Below, piece by piece: positions 1 through 8,087 of a stretch of DNA of 64,000 bases (positions are counted from its first letter, which is position 1; the number at the start of each line of letters is the position of its first letter). The translations under genes and the position numbers were made by a program. The notes under the pieces are model-generated. The model saw only the letters and a program-made list of their open reading frames with translations, did no database searches and had not been told where the DNA came from. The stretch is from Haematobacter genomosp. 1 (GTDB lineage Bacteria > Pseudomonadota > Alphaproteobacteria > Rhodobacterales > Rhodobacteraceae): assembly GCF_002196855.1 (NCBI RefSeq), contig NZ_NIPW01000011.1, positions 124,001 to 188,000 on the forward strand. The letters are read 5' to 3'.

Positions 1-742
1 GCAGATAGGTGTGGATCGAAAAGACCACCGCGCGCGTCGCGGGCAGGCGGAGGATGCATTGCCGTTCCGCACGCACATAGCTTTCCGGCCCCGGCGCGGA
101 CCGGGGGGCGTATTCGGGGCGGGGGTGATGGAGAACCGCCGATCCGTAGGAAAGCGCGTTCACCCGCCAGAGCGGCTGTTCCGGCCGCACGGCGTCGAAG
201 AGCCGCTGCACCCGCTTGGCCACGTCCGCGTCATAGCGCGGTACCGGCGTGTGGATGGAGAGCAACCCGCGCCCGAACTTTTCCCGCAGCGTCCAGCTTG
301 CCGGAAAGCAGAGCACCGCACCCAGCAGCGCGTGTTCCCCGCCGCCGGGATTGTCGAGCAGACAGAGGTCGCATTGCACGAGCCGCCCCGCCGTGGCGAG
401 CGGATCGCGCCGGTCGATCGCCACCTCGACGCCGTCAGGGCGACGAACAGTCTCCGCCTCCACGACGTAACCCGGATGGACTGCGATCTCCGATAGCACA
501 CGCTCCAGCAACTCCTCCGCCGCGGGCCGGGTGTTTTCCGCCAGCGCCAGAACGTCCTCCCGCCGCGTGGCGATCAGCCTGTCGCGGAGCGCCATCTGAC
601 CGGCGAAAGCCTCGTCCACGCGGAGCCAGTCTCCGGGCGCGAGGGGCTGGATGCCGGGAAGGCGGCGGGTCTTTTCATCCATCCATGCGGCGACGGGCAG
701 GGCATCATGGAAAACGGGGGGCAGGGAGGGCGTGTCGGTCAT
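1..742 (-). CDS. DUF3445 / heme-dependent oxidative N-demethylase-like protein (partial)
   Basis: Read on the minus strand from an ATG at 742 (start MTDTPSLPPVF) and open to the left edge, so the C-terminus lies outside the window; 247 residues are visible. The stretch with LREKFGRGLLSIHTPVP and, later, PLWRVNALSYGSAVLHHP is typical of the DUF3445 family, whose characterised relatives are heme-dependent oxidative N-demethylases. No signal peptide or membrane segment is visible. It is divergent from purB, with about 220 bp between them. Substrate cannot be inferred from sequence; family assignment is from recall of motifs. Confidence 0.75.
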   Translation of the reverse strand, partial: MTDTPSLPPVFHDALPVAAWMDEKTRRLPGIQPLAPGDWLRVDEAFAGQMALRDRLIATRREDVLALAENTRPAAEELLERVLSEIAVHPGYVVEAETVRRPDGVEVAIDRRDPLATAGRLVQCDLCLLDNPGGGEHALLGAVLCFPASWTLREKFGRGLLSIHTPVPRYDADVAKRVQRLFDAVRPEQPLWRVNALSYGSAVLHHPRPEYAPRSAPGPESYVRAERQCILRLPATRAVVFSIHTYL

Positions 743-961
743 GGACGATGCAAACCTGGCTGAGGGCTGGAAGCTGAAGGCTCCGGGCGGGAGCACGGTG
801 CGCCATATTGGCGCAGGATCGGGGCGTCTCAAAGCGGCTTTCGCAGAGGCGGCGCTTGCCGAACCGGCCGTCAGGGCCTAAACGGCCCCCGTCAGCCGTG
901 CCGGATGCGCGGCGCCCCCGTTCCGATCCGAGCCATTTTCCAAGCTGCCCGAGGAGCCGCC

Positions 962-2269
962 ATGATCCCCCGTTATTCCCGCCCCGAAATGGTGGCCATC
1001 TGGTCGCCTGAGACGAAATTCCGCATCTGGTACGAGATCGAGGCCTATGCCTCCGACGCGCAGGCCGAGATCGGGGTTATCCCCAAGGAAAACGCGGAAG
1101 CGGTGTGGAAGGCCAGGGACGTGGAGTTCGACGTGGCCCGGATCGACGAGATCGAGGCCGTCACCAAGCATGACGTCATCGCCTTCCTCACCCATCTGGC
1201 CGAACATATCGGCGCGGAGCAGGCGCGGTTCGTGCATCAGGGCATGACCTCCTCGGACGTGCTGGACACGACGCTGAACGTGCAGCTCGTGCGCGCGGCG
1301 GACATTCTGCTGGCGGATATGGACAAGGTGCTGGCCGCGCTGAAGAAACGCGCGTTCGAGACCAAGGACATGGTGCGCATCGGCCGCAGCCACGGCATCC
1401 ACGCGGAACCCACCACGATGGGCCTGACCTTCGCCCGCTTCTATGCGGAAATGGCGCGGGGCCGGGATCGGCTGGTGGCGGCCCGGGAGGAGGTCCGCAC
1501 CGGCGCCATCTCCGGCGCGGTCGGCACCTTCGCCAATATCGACCCGCGGGTGGAGGAATATGTCTGCGAGAAGATGGGGCTGAAGCCCGAACCCATCTCC
1601 ACGCAGGTCATCCCCCGTGACCGGCACGCGATGTTCTTTGCCACGCTGGGAGTGATCGCCTCGTCGATGGAGAATATCGCCATCGAAATCCGGCACATGC
1701 AGCGGACCGAGGTGCTGGAGGCGGAGGAATATTTCTCCCCCGGGCAGAAAGGCTCCTCCGCCATGCCGCACAAGCGCAACCCCGTGCTGACGGAGAACCT
1801 GACGGGGCTGGCGCGGCTCGTGCGGTCTGCCGTGACGCCTGCCATGGAGAACGTGGCGCTCTGGCATGAGCGCGACATCTCGCATTCCTCCGTGGAGCGG
1901 GGCATCGGGCCGGATGCGACGGTGCATCTCGACTTCGCCCTGAACCGGCTTGCTGGCGTTGTGGAAAAGCTGGTTGTGTATCCAGAGAACATGCTCAGGA
2001 ACATGAACAAGTTCAAAGGGCTGGTCATGTCGCAGCGGGTGCTGCTGGCGCTGACACAGGCCGGTGTGAGCCGGGAGGACGCCTATCGTCTCGTCCAGCG
2101 GAACGCGATGAAGGTCTGGGAGCGGGGCGCGGATTTCAAGACGGAGCTGCTGGCCGACCCGGAGGTCACCGCCGCCCTGTCGCCCGCCGAGATCGAGGAG
2201 AAGTTCGACCTCGGCTATCACACCAAACACGTGGACACGATCTTCCGCCGGGTGTTTGGCGAGGCGTGA
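962..2269 (+). CDS. purB: Adenylosuccinate lyase
   Basis: 435 residues, usual for the bacterial enzyme. It catalyses two fumarate-releasing steps of purine synthesis: SAICAR to AICAR, and adenylosuccinate to AMP. The fumarase/aspartase superfamily signature GSSAMPHKRNP is at about residues 262-272 and contains the flexible-loop catalytic Ser; TSSDVLDTT lies at about residues 96-104. The start at 962 (MIPRYSRPEM) is chosen because an AGGAG sits a few bases upstream and the family usually begins there; an in-frame ATG at 905 would add 19 unconserved residues. It appears monocistronic, followed by a tiny secreted protein. Confidence 0.97.
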   Translation: MIPRYSRPEMVAIWSPETKFRIWYEIEAYASDAQAEIGVIPKENAEAVWKARDVEFDVARIDEIEAVTKHDVIAFLTHLAEHIGAEQARFVHQGMTSSDVLDTTLNVQLVRAADILLADMDKVLAALKKRAFETKDMVRIGRSHGIHAEPTTMGLTFARFYAEMARGRDRLVAAREEVRTGAISGAVGTFANIDPRVEEYVCEKMGLKPEPISTQVIPRDRHAMFFATLGVIASSMENIAIEIRHMQRTEVLEAEEYFSPGQKGSSAMPHKRNPVLTENLTGLARLVRSAVTPAMENVALWHERDISHSSVERGIGPDATVHLDFALNRLAGVVEKLVVYPENMLRNMNKFKGLVMSQRVLLALTQAGVSREDAYRLVQRNAMKVWERGADFKTELLADPEVTAALSPAEIEEKFDLGYHTKHVDTIFRRVFGEA

Positions 2270-2356
2270 TGCCGTCCGGCCAGGGGGCGATTGCATATTG
2301 CAACGAATCACCTTTGGCCGGACCCTTGCGTCTTCCACCACGAAAGGGAGACGGAG

Positions 2357-2521
2357 ATGAAGACGAAACTGCTTCCTGCCACCGCCCTTGCGCTTATCGC
2401 GGCGCTGGGGCCGGGGATCGCGGCCGCGGCCTGCGGGGCGAAACATGTCTCGGCGCAGAATTGCGTGACGGGTCAGGTCTGGGATGACGCGGCCAGCCGC
2501 TGCGTGACGCCCGCCGGGTGA
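2357..2521 (+). CDS. Small secreted cysteine-containing protein
   Basis: 54 residues starting MKTKLLPATALALIAALG, a clear Sec signal peptide ending near AAAA|C. The mature part is only about 30 residues with three cysteines (ACGAKH, QNCVTG, SRCVTP) and an aromatic-acidic VWDDAAS core, reminiscent of a very small chitin-binding-like or cysteine-knot peptide, but I do not recognise a named family. A GGGAG Shine-Dalgarno precedes the ATG. It lies 87 bp after purB in the same direction. The upstream gap carries the short palindrome TTGCATATTGCAA at 2291-2303. Function unknown. Confidence 0.7.
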   Translation: MKTKLLPATALALIAALGPGIAAAACGAKHVSAQNCVTGQVWDDAASRCVTPAG

Positions 2522-2576
2522 TCCTTCGTCGAACCGGGGCGAACCGGGGCGGAGTAAGGTGACCGGGATGATATAA

Positions 2577-2612
2577 GCTGACCGGGGCGCAGAAAACCTG
2601 CCCCCGGTCAGC
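2577..2612. terminator. Hairpin between the small secreted gene and pccR
   Basis: Perfect 11-bp inverted repeat GCTGACCGGGG (2577-2587) and CCCCGGTCAGC (2602-2612) with a 14-nt A-rich loop. It overlaps the stop codon of the regulator gene on the minus strand and lies downstream of the plus-strand gene, so it could stop both convergent transcripts. There is no long T tract. Direct repeats GAACCGGGGC (2531 and 2541) lie beside it. Confidence 0.5.
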
Positions 2613-4014
2613 CGCCGATCTCATAGGGCAGGATGCCGCGGTGATCGGGGTCGATCCGCAGTCGGCGTTCCAGCGGCGGCACGGATCGCTGGTGGCAGTT
2701 GCGCCGCTCGCAGATCCGGCAGGAAATGCCGACCACCTCATATGATTTCTGCCGCGCGACGTTCAGATCGTCGGCATAGACGATGCTTTCCGCATGGCCG
2801 ATCTCGCAACCGAGCGCGATGGCATAACGGCGGACCGGCGCCCCGAAGGAGCCTGCCGGTTTGGAGATGTCCCGCGCGATGGACAGATAACGAACGCCGT
2901 CCGGCGTCTCCATCAACTGGCGCAGGAAACGGCCCGGCGTCTCGAACGCCTGATGGACGTTCCACAGCGGGCAGGAGCCGCCGTAGCGGGCGAACTGCAG
3001 CCGCGTGGCGGAGTGGCGCTTGGTGATCGTGCCCGCCTGATCGACGCGGACGAAGAAGAAGGGCACGCCCTTCTCCCCCGGCCTTTGCAGGGTGGAGAGC
3101 CGATGTGCGACCTGTTCTATGGAGGCGCCGAAGCGGTCAGCCAGTCTTTCAAGGTCATGCCGCGTCTCCCGCGCCGCGGAAAGAAAGGCACGATAGGGCA
3201 GCAGCGCCGCCCCCGCGAAGTAATTGGCCATTCCCGTGCGGGCAAGCGCGCGGGCCTCCTCCGTCTGGAACCGGGCGAGGTCGAGCGTCGCCTCCAGCAG
3301 CGGGCGCTGGGTCAGCAGGGCGAGCTGGTGGAGCAGCTGAAACGTGCGCGTCGCAGGCGGGGCCGTGGTGGAGAGCGTGATGATCCGCCGCTCCGGATCC
3401 GCGCTGCGCAGGACCGGCGTGTCGGTCATTTCCACGCGGTAGCCGAGGCTGGCAAACACTTCCTCCGCCGCGGTGTGCGGGTCGCGCCGCCTGCCATCCA
3501 CCCCATGGGTCAAGCGTTCCGCTGCACGATCCACCGCGTCGATGTAGTTGTCGCAATAGTGGAAGAAGTCGCGAACCTCCTCCCAAGGCGACAGGCGGAG
3601 CGCGCTTCCCTCCCGCCCCAGCACATCCTCCAGCGAGGCGAGACGTTCCTGACTTTGCCGATAGGCGCGGTGCAGGTCCAGAAAGGCGCGCGCCAGCACG
3701 GGGGCATTGGAGGCGGCGAGGCGCAGATCGCCCAGCGGCGGCGTGGACTCGCTGAAGACCGGATCCGCCAGCGCCTCCCGCATGTCGGAGACGATGCGCT
3801 CCCCCTCGCCGGTGGAAAGCTCCGTAACGTCCAGCCCGAATTCCTGTGCCAGCGACAGCACCACCCCGGTGGAGACGGGCCGGTGGTTGTTTTCCATCTG
3901 GTTCAGATAGGGAAGGGAGACGCCCAGCTTCTCGGCAAAGACCTTCTGCGTCAGGCCAAGGCGGGTGCGCGTCTCCCGCAGCTTCACCCCGGCATACAGC
4001 TTTTGCATCGCCAT
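2608..4014 (-). CDS. pccR: Short-chain fatty acyl-CoA regulator (ScfR family), PccR-like
   Basis: 468 residues. An N-terminal XRE-type helix-turn-helix (about residues 8-65, with LGLTQKVFAEKLGVSLPYLN) is followed by a long IrrE-like/DUF955 domain and a C-terminal Cys-rich segment (ISCRICERRNCHQRS), the ScfR architecture. In Rhodobacter sphaeroides, PccR senses propionyl-CoA metabolism and controls pccB; the gene here lies one gene away from pccB, and TTTGCAAA sites occur before both genes. Start at 4014 is supported by GAGGAGG five bases upstream. A second ATG at 4008 is possible. The proximal operator directly abuts the Shine-Dalgarno, so autoregulation is likely. Confidence 0.88.
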   Translation of the reverse strand: MAMQKLYAGVKLRETRTRLGLTQKVFAEKLGVSLPYLNQMENNHRPVSTGVVLSLAQEFGLDVTELSTGEGERIVSDMREALADPVFSESTPPLGDLRLAASNAPVLARAFLDLHRAYRQSQERLASLEDVLGREGSALRLSPWEEVRDFFHYCDNYIDAVDRAAERLTHGVDGRRRDPHTAAEEVFASLGYRVEMTDTPVLRSADPERRIITLSTTAPPATRTFQLLHQLALLTQRPLLEATLDLARFQTEEARALARTGMANYFAGAALLPYRAFLSAARETRHDLERLADRFGASIEQVAHRLSTLQRPGEKGVPFFFVRVDQAGTITKRHSATRLQFARYGGSCPLWNVHQAFETPGRFLRQLMETPDGVRYLSIARDISKPAGSFGAPVRRYAIALGCEIGHAESIVYADDLNVARQKSYEVVGISCRICERRNCHQRSVPPLERRLRIDPDHRGILPYEIGG

Positions 4015-4026
4015 GGCGGCCTCCTC

Positions 4027-4067
4027 TTTGCAAATATCACCATAAGCTTTGCAAAGGTAGCTGCAAG
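4027..4067. promoter_or_regulatory. Candidate PccR operator upstream of pccR
   Basis: Two perfect TTTGCAAA palindromes at 4027-4034 and 4048-4055. The second is followed after 4 bp by a degenerate copy GCTGCAAG (4060-4067). As I recall it, the R. sphaeroides PccR site is a pair of TTTGCAAA motifs separated by 4 bp. The 12-mer TTTGCAAATATC at 4027-4038 recurs exactly before pccB at 5421-5432. Confidence 0.75.
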
Positions 4068-4069
4068 CC

Positions 4070-5284
4070 CTAGCGGCGCAGCCAGAGCAGGGGCGGGAGG
4101 CCGAGCAGACCGATCACCGCCATGAACAGCAGCAGCGGCATCGCCCCGCTCTCCCCGCCCCCCAGCAGGAAGGCGGCAAGGGCGGCGCAGGCCGCGCCCC
4201 CGCCCAGCGTCACCGCACCCCCCAGCCCGGAGGCAGAGCCCGCCAGCTCCGGCCGCACGGACAGCATTCCCGCCATGGCATTGGGCATTGTCAGGCCGTT
4301 CCCGACACCGACGCCTGCGATCATGCCGAAGAAGAGCGTGACGCTCAGCAGGCCGGACACCTCCAGCGCCAGAAGGGCCAGCGCGAAAAGCATGCAGACG
4401 ACATTGCCGAATACCACCATCCGCTCGATCCCGAAGCGCAGCGACAGCCGGCCCGACAGGAAGTTGCCCAAGGCATAACCGACGGCGGGACAGATGAACC
4501 CGATGCCGAGCTGCATGGGCGTAAGCCCGTAAAGGTCGCTCGCGACAAGGGGGGCACCGCCGACATAGGCGAACCACACCCCGGAGGAAAAGGTCGCGGC
4601 GTGACAAAACCCCCAGAAGCGGCGGGAGGACAGAAGGGCGGGATAGGCGCGGAATTGCTGCCGGAAACCGCCGTGGCTCCGAAGCGGCGCCGTCTCGCCC
4701 AGATCGGCCCATGCAAGGGCAAGAAGCGCCCCGCCCGCGATAAGGAGGAGCGTGAAGCTCGCCCGCCATCCGAAGGTCTGGTCGAGGAGGCCGCCCAGCG
4801 TCGGCCCGATCATCGGGGCAATGGACATGCCGAGCGTGACATAGCCGATCATCGCGGCTGACCGTTCCGGCGGGTGCGTATCCCGGATGATGGCACGGGA
4901 GAGCACCATCCCCGCCACGATCACCGCCTGTAACATGCGGAAGGCGAGGAACAGCTCCACCGTCGGCGCGAGCATGACCCCGAGCGTCGCGACCAGATAG
5001 CCCGCGACGGAGGCGAGCAGCACCGGCCGTCTGCCGAACCTGTCGGAAATCGGGCCGATCGCGAGTTGCAGAACCGCATTGGCCACCAGAAACAGCGACA
5101 CGCCAAGCTGCACCACGTGGTAATCGGTGCCGAAATGCCGCGCCATCGTCGGGAGGGATGGCAAGAAGATATTGGTCGTGAGCGCGGGCAGCGCTGCCAT
5201 GAAGATCAGCGTACCGATATGGGGCGGCGATTTCCGGTCAAGGAAACGTGTCGTGCTGCGAGGGGGAGGGAATGTCGCGGTCAT
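4070..5284 (-). CDS. Bcr/CflA-type multidrug efflux MFS transporter
   Basis: 404 residues, about 12 hydrophobic segments, inner-membrane proton-driven exporter. The start of the transport core (LPSLPTMARHFG), the conserved ISDRFGRRPVLL loop between helices 2 and 3, and the RDTHPPERSAAMIGYVTLGMS region are typical of the Bcr/CflA drug-resistance branch of the major facilitator superfamily. It lies between pccR and pccB in the same direction as pccR. The gap to pccR (4015-4069) holds the candidate PccR operator, so this gene ends just before it. Substrate unknown. There is no obvious functional tie to propionate beyond position. Confidence 0.88.
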   Translation of the reverse strand: MTATFPPPRSTTRFLDRKSPPHIGTLIFMAALPALTTNIFLPSLPTMARHFGTDYHVVQLGVSLFLVANAVLQLAIGPISDRFGRRPVLLASVAGYLVATLGVMLAPTVELFLAFRMLQAVIVAGMVLSRAIIRDTHPPERSAAMIGYVTLGMSIAPMIGPTLGGLLDQTFGWRASFTLLLIAGGALLALAWADLGETAPLRSHGGFRQQFRAYPALLSSRRFWGFCHAATFSSGVWFAYVGGAPLVASDLYGLTPMQLGIGFICPAVGYALGNFLSGRLSLRFGIERMVVFGNVVCMLFALALLALEVSGLLSVTLFFGMIAGVGVGNGLTMPNAMAGMLSVRPELAGSASGLGGAVTLGGGAACAALAAFLLGGGESGAMPLLLFMAVIGLLGLPPLLWLRR

Positions 5285-5379
5285 ATCCGGCTGCTAGAGC
5301 CCCTGCATCCGCGCGTCCATTCCAAAAGCGGCATGATTGACGAATAGCGACATTTGGTGTCGCTCCTGCGATTGTTATA

Positions 5380-5432
5380 TTTGCTAAATTTGCAATTTGC
5401 ATTTGTTTCTGCCAAACATATTTGCAAATATC
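5380..5432. promoter_or_regulatory. Candidate PccR operator cluster upstream of pccB
   Basis: An AT-rich island contains TTTGCTAA (5380), TTTGCAAT (5389), TTTGCATT (5396), then CTGCCAAA-CATA-TTTGCAAA (5409-5428). The last arrangement has the 4-bp spacing I recall for PccR sites. TTTGCAAATATC (5421-5432) is identical to the copy before pccR. The island lies 60-115 bp ahead of the pccB start, also upstream of the divergent MFS gene. Confidence 0.75.
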
Positions 5433-5494
5433 CTTGAAAGCTCTTTCCCGCCCTCGATGCCCCGCATAGGGTGCCACAAAAGCCGGAGGGGAAG

Positions 5495-7027
5495 ATGAAG
5501 GACATTCTCGAAGCGCTGGAGGAACGCCGGGCGGAGGCGCGGCTGGGCGGGGGCGAGAAGCGCATCGCCGCACAGCACGCCAAGGGCAAGCTCACCGCCC
5601 GCGAACGGCTGGACGTCCTGCTGGACGCGGGCTCGTTCGAGGAGTTCGACATGTTCGTCAAGCACCGCTCGACCGACTTCGGCATGGAGGAGTCGCGGCC
5701 CGCGGGCGACGGGGTCGTCACGGGCTGGGGCACGATCAACGGCCGCATGGTCTATGTGTTCAGCCAGGATTTCACCGTGTTCGGCGGCTCGCTCTCCGAA
5801 ACCCATGCACAAAAGATCTGCAAGATCATGGACATGGCGATGCAGAACGGCGCGCCGGTGATCGGTCTGAACGATTCCGGCGGCGCGCGGATCCAGGAGG
5901 GCGTGGCCTCGCTGGCAGGCTATGCGGACGTGTTCCAGAAGAACGTGCTGGCCTCCGGCGTGGTGCCGCAGATCTCTGTCATCATGGGGCCTTGCGCGGG
6001 CGGTGCGGTCTATTCCCCCGCCATGACGGACTTCATCTACATGGTCCGCGATTCCTCTTACATGTTCGTGACCGGTCCCGATGTGGTCAAGACGGTGACG
6101 AACGAGGTCGTGACGGCGGAAGAACTGGGCGGCGCCGGCACGCATACGCGCAAATCCTCCGTGGCTGACGGCGCGTTCGAGAATGACGTGGAGGCGCTGA
6201 TCGAGATCCGGCGGCTGTTCGATTTCCTGCCGCTCAACAACCGGGAGAAGCCGCCCGTCCGCCCGTTCTTCGATGATCCCGCGCGGGTGGAGTCGAGCCT
6301 CGATACGCTGATCCCGGACAATCCGAACCTGCCCTACGACATGAAGGAGCTGATCCTCAAGATCGCGGACGAGGGCGATTTCTTCGAGGTGCAGGCGGAT
6401 TACGCGAAGAACATCCTGATCGGCTTCATCCGGTTGGAAGGCACGACGGTTGGCGTCGTGGCGAACCAGCCGATGGTGCTTGCGGGCTGTCTGGACATCG
6501 ACAGTTCGCGCAAGGCGGCCCGCTTCGTGCGCTTCTGCGATGCGTTCGAGATCCCGATCCTGACGCTGGTGGACGTGCCGGGCTTCCTGCCGGGGACCAG
6601 TCAGGAATACGGCGGCGTCATCAAGCATGGCGCGAAGCTGCTCTTCGCCTATGGCGAGGCGACGGTGCCGAAGGTGACGGTCATCACCCGCAAGGCCTAT
6701 GGCGGCGCCTATGACGTGATGGCGTCCAAGCATCTCAGGGGCGACTTCAACTATGCCTGGCCTACGGCGCAGATCGCGGTGATGGGTGCGAAAGGCGCGG
6801 TGGAGATCCTCTACCGCTCGGAGCTTGGCGACCCGGAGAAGATCGCGGCGCGCACGGCCGAGTACGAGGAGCGGTTCGCCAATCCGTTCGTCGCGGCAGA
6901 GAAGGGCTTCATCGACGAGGTGATCCAGCCCCATTCCACCCGTCGCCGCGTGGCGCGCGCCTTTGCCAGCCTGCGGGGCAAGAAGCTCGCCAATCCGTGG
7001 AAGAAGCACGACAACATCCCGCTCTGA
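5495..7027 (+). CDS. pccB: Propionyl-CoA carboxylase beta (carboxyltransferase) subunit
   Basis: 510 residues, standard length. It transfers CO2 from carboxybiotin on PccA to propionyl-CoA to give methylmalonyl-CoA; cytoplasmic, alpha6-beta6 with PccA. Two crotonase-like carboxyltransferase domains are visible: oxyanion-hole glycine stretches [11 protein letters not shown] (about 127-137) and [12 protein letters not shown] (about 166-177), and the second half with [12 protein letters not shown] (about 399-410). Start at 5495 follows GGAGGGG; an earlier in-frame GTG at 5471 lacks a ribosome site. Two small conserved genes separate it from pccA. Probably controlled by the upstream PccR site. 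Confidence 0.97.
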   Translation: MKDILEALEERRAEARLGGGEKRIAAQHAKGKLTARERLDVLLDAGSFEEFDMFVKHRSTDFGMEESRPAGDGVVTGWGTINGRMVYVFSQDFTVFGGSLSETHAQKICKIMDMAMQNGAPVIGLNDSGGARIQEGVASLAGYADVFQKNVLASGVVPQISVIMGPCAGGAVYSPAMTDFIYMVRDSSYMFVTGPDVVKTVTNEVVTAEELGGAGTHTRKSSVADGAFENDVEALIEIRRLFDFLPLNNREKPPVRPFFDDPARVESSLDTLIPDNPNLPYDMKELILKIADEGDFFEVQADYAKNILIGFIRLEGTTVGVVANQPMVLAGCLDIDSSRKAARFVRFCDAFEIPILTLVDVPGFLPGTSQEYGGVIKHGAKLLFAYGEATVPKVTVITRKAYGGAYDVMASKHLRGDFNYAWPTAQIAVMGAKGAVEILYRSELGDPEKIAARTAEYEERFANPFVAAEKGFIDEVIQPHSTRRRVARAFASLRGKKLANPWKKHDNIPL

Positions 7028-7052
7028 CGCGGGGATCGGGGTGGGCGTTCTC

Positions 7053-7424
7053 ATGGCGGGACTTGTGGCACTACCTGTGATGGGAGGCGCGGAGGCGATC
7101 CGCGTTCCCTCCGGCGCGGCCGTGACCTTTCAGGAGATGCTCAGCGACACGGAGGGGCCGGAGGGGCTGACCTTCCGCTTTCGTTTCGTGGTCAGGCCGA
7201 TCGGCGAGCAAGGCATGGAGGAGCAAGGCATGGAGCAGGACATGCGCGCCCTCTGCGAAGCCTTCGCGCTGCCGCGCATGTCCCGCCTCGCTGAATCGCC
7301 CGCGCAGGTGGTGATCTCCGTCGCGGATCGCGCTATTGCCTTCGGTGACGCCGATCCCGGCGTCGTCCAGTTCTTCGAGGCCTACCGGATCGAGAACGGC
7401 CACTGCATCTGGGAGGCGTTCTGA
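7053..7424 (+). CDS. Secreted DUF6497-like protein in the pcc operon
   Basis: About 123 residues from the ATG at 7053; an in-frame GTG at 7041 would add four. The N-terminus MAGLVALPVMGGAEA resembles a short signal peptide lacking basic residues. Mature features are GLTFRFRFVV, DMRALCEAFALPR, QVVISVADR and a terminal GHCIWEAF with two cysteines; this pattern matches the Rhodobacterales-restricted family I recall as DUF6497. An in-frame duplication GEQGMEEQGMEQ is visible near residue 55. It sits 25 bp after pccB and overlaps the next gene by one base (TGATG), so it is co-transcribed with the carboxylase genes. Function unknown. Confidence 0.75.
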   Translation: MAGLVALPVMGGAEAIRVPSGAAVTFQEMLSDTEGPEGLTFRFRFVVRPIGEQGMEEQGMEQDMRALCEAFALPRMSRLAESPAQVVISVADRAIAFGDADPGVVQFFEAYRIENGHCIWEAF

Positions 7425-7828
7425 TGCTCAAACACCGCGGATTTCCGGGTCGATACCCCGGCACCGATTTTCAGTTTACCGTGCGCCGCGCCAACAAGGA
7501 GGGCGCGACGAAACTCATCTCCCGCAAGCGCTATGCCGACCGAAGGAAGGTCGATCGCGCCGTGGACGAGGCTTTCATGGCTGCCCTCTGGCAACAGTTC
7601 GGAGAGGAGCCGTTCGAGCGGGGAAACCTCGATGCGGGGCGGCTGTCGTGGCTGTTCATGCAGGAGGTGTTTCCGGCCGAAGACCCGTTCGACCCGGAAA
7701 GCTACGAGGCGCTGCTGCGCATCGATCCGGTGAAGGCGCGCCGCTCCTTCCCGCAGGTTTTCGCGGCGCCGGAAGCCCCCGTCCAGGAGGAATGGGAGGA
7801 TTGGGGCGACGGGGAGGATGAGGGTTGA
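7424..7828 (+). CDS. Conserved hypothetical protein between pccB and pccA
   Basis: 134 residues, no signal or membrane segment. The N-terminal third is basic (KRYADRRKVDRAVDEAF) and the C-terminus strongly acidic (EEWEDWGDGEDEG). The start TGATG overlaps the previous stop, indicating translational coupling. I know similar proteins between the two carboxylase genes in related bacteria but no function. Position suggests a role in assembly, stability or regulation of propionyl-CoA carboxylase; that is inference only. Confidence 0.75.
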   Translation: MLKHRGFPGRYPGTDFQFTVRRANKEGATKLISRKRYADRRKVDRAVDEAFMAALWQQFGEEPFERGNLDAGRLSWLFMQEVFPAEDPFDPESYEALLRIDPVKARRSFPQVFAAPEAPVQEEWEDWGDGEDEG

Positions 7829-7835
7829 AAAAGGG

Positions 7836-7870
7836 CAGGCGGACTCCCGCGCATTGTGGAAGTCCGCCTG
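7836..7870 (+). terminator. Hairpin after the pccB cluster
   Basis: Inverted repeat CAGGCGGACT (7836-7845) and AGTCCGCCTG (7861-7870) with a 15-nt loop, just after the stop of the preceding gene. There is no T tract, so it may be a weak terminator or an mRNA 3' stabiliser separating pccB expression from pccA. The rest of the 259-bp gap shows no gene. Confidence 0.5.
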
Positions 7871-8087
7871 TCGAAGGCCATTGCGCCGGGTGACGGAGAA
7901 GGCATGTTGATCGCGGGCGGGTTGCCGCTCCGGTCCATCCAGACCGTCAACCTTTCCTGACTTGCCGACCCGTATCCCCCCGGAGCGGGTCGGCCTTTCA
8001 GGCGGGATCCCCGGCATGTGAGGAATGTCATGGCAGTCCGGCCTGTCGCCGCGGCTCGCCTGAGGGATGTGACGGAAGGGACGGAGA

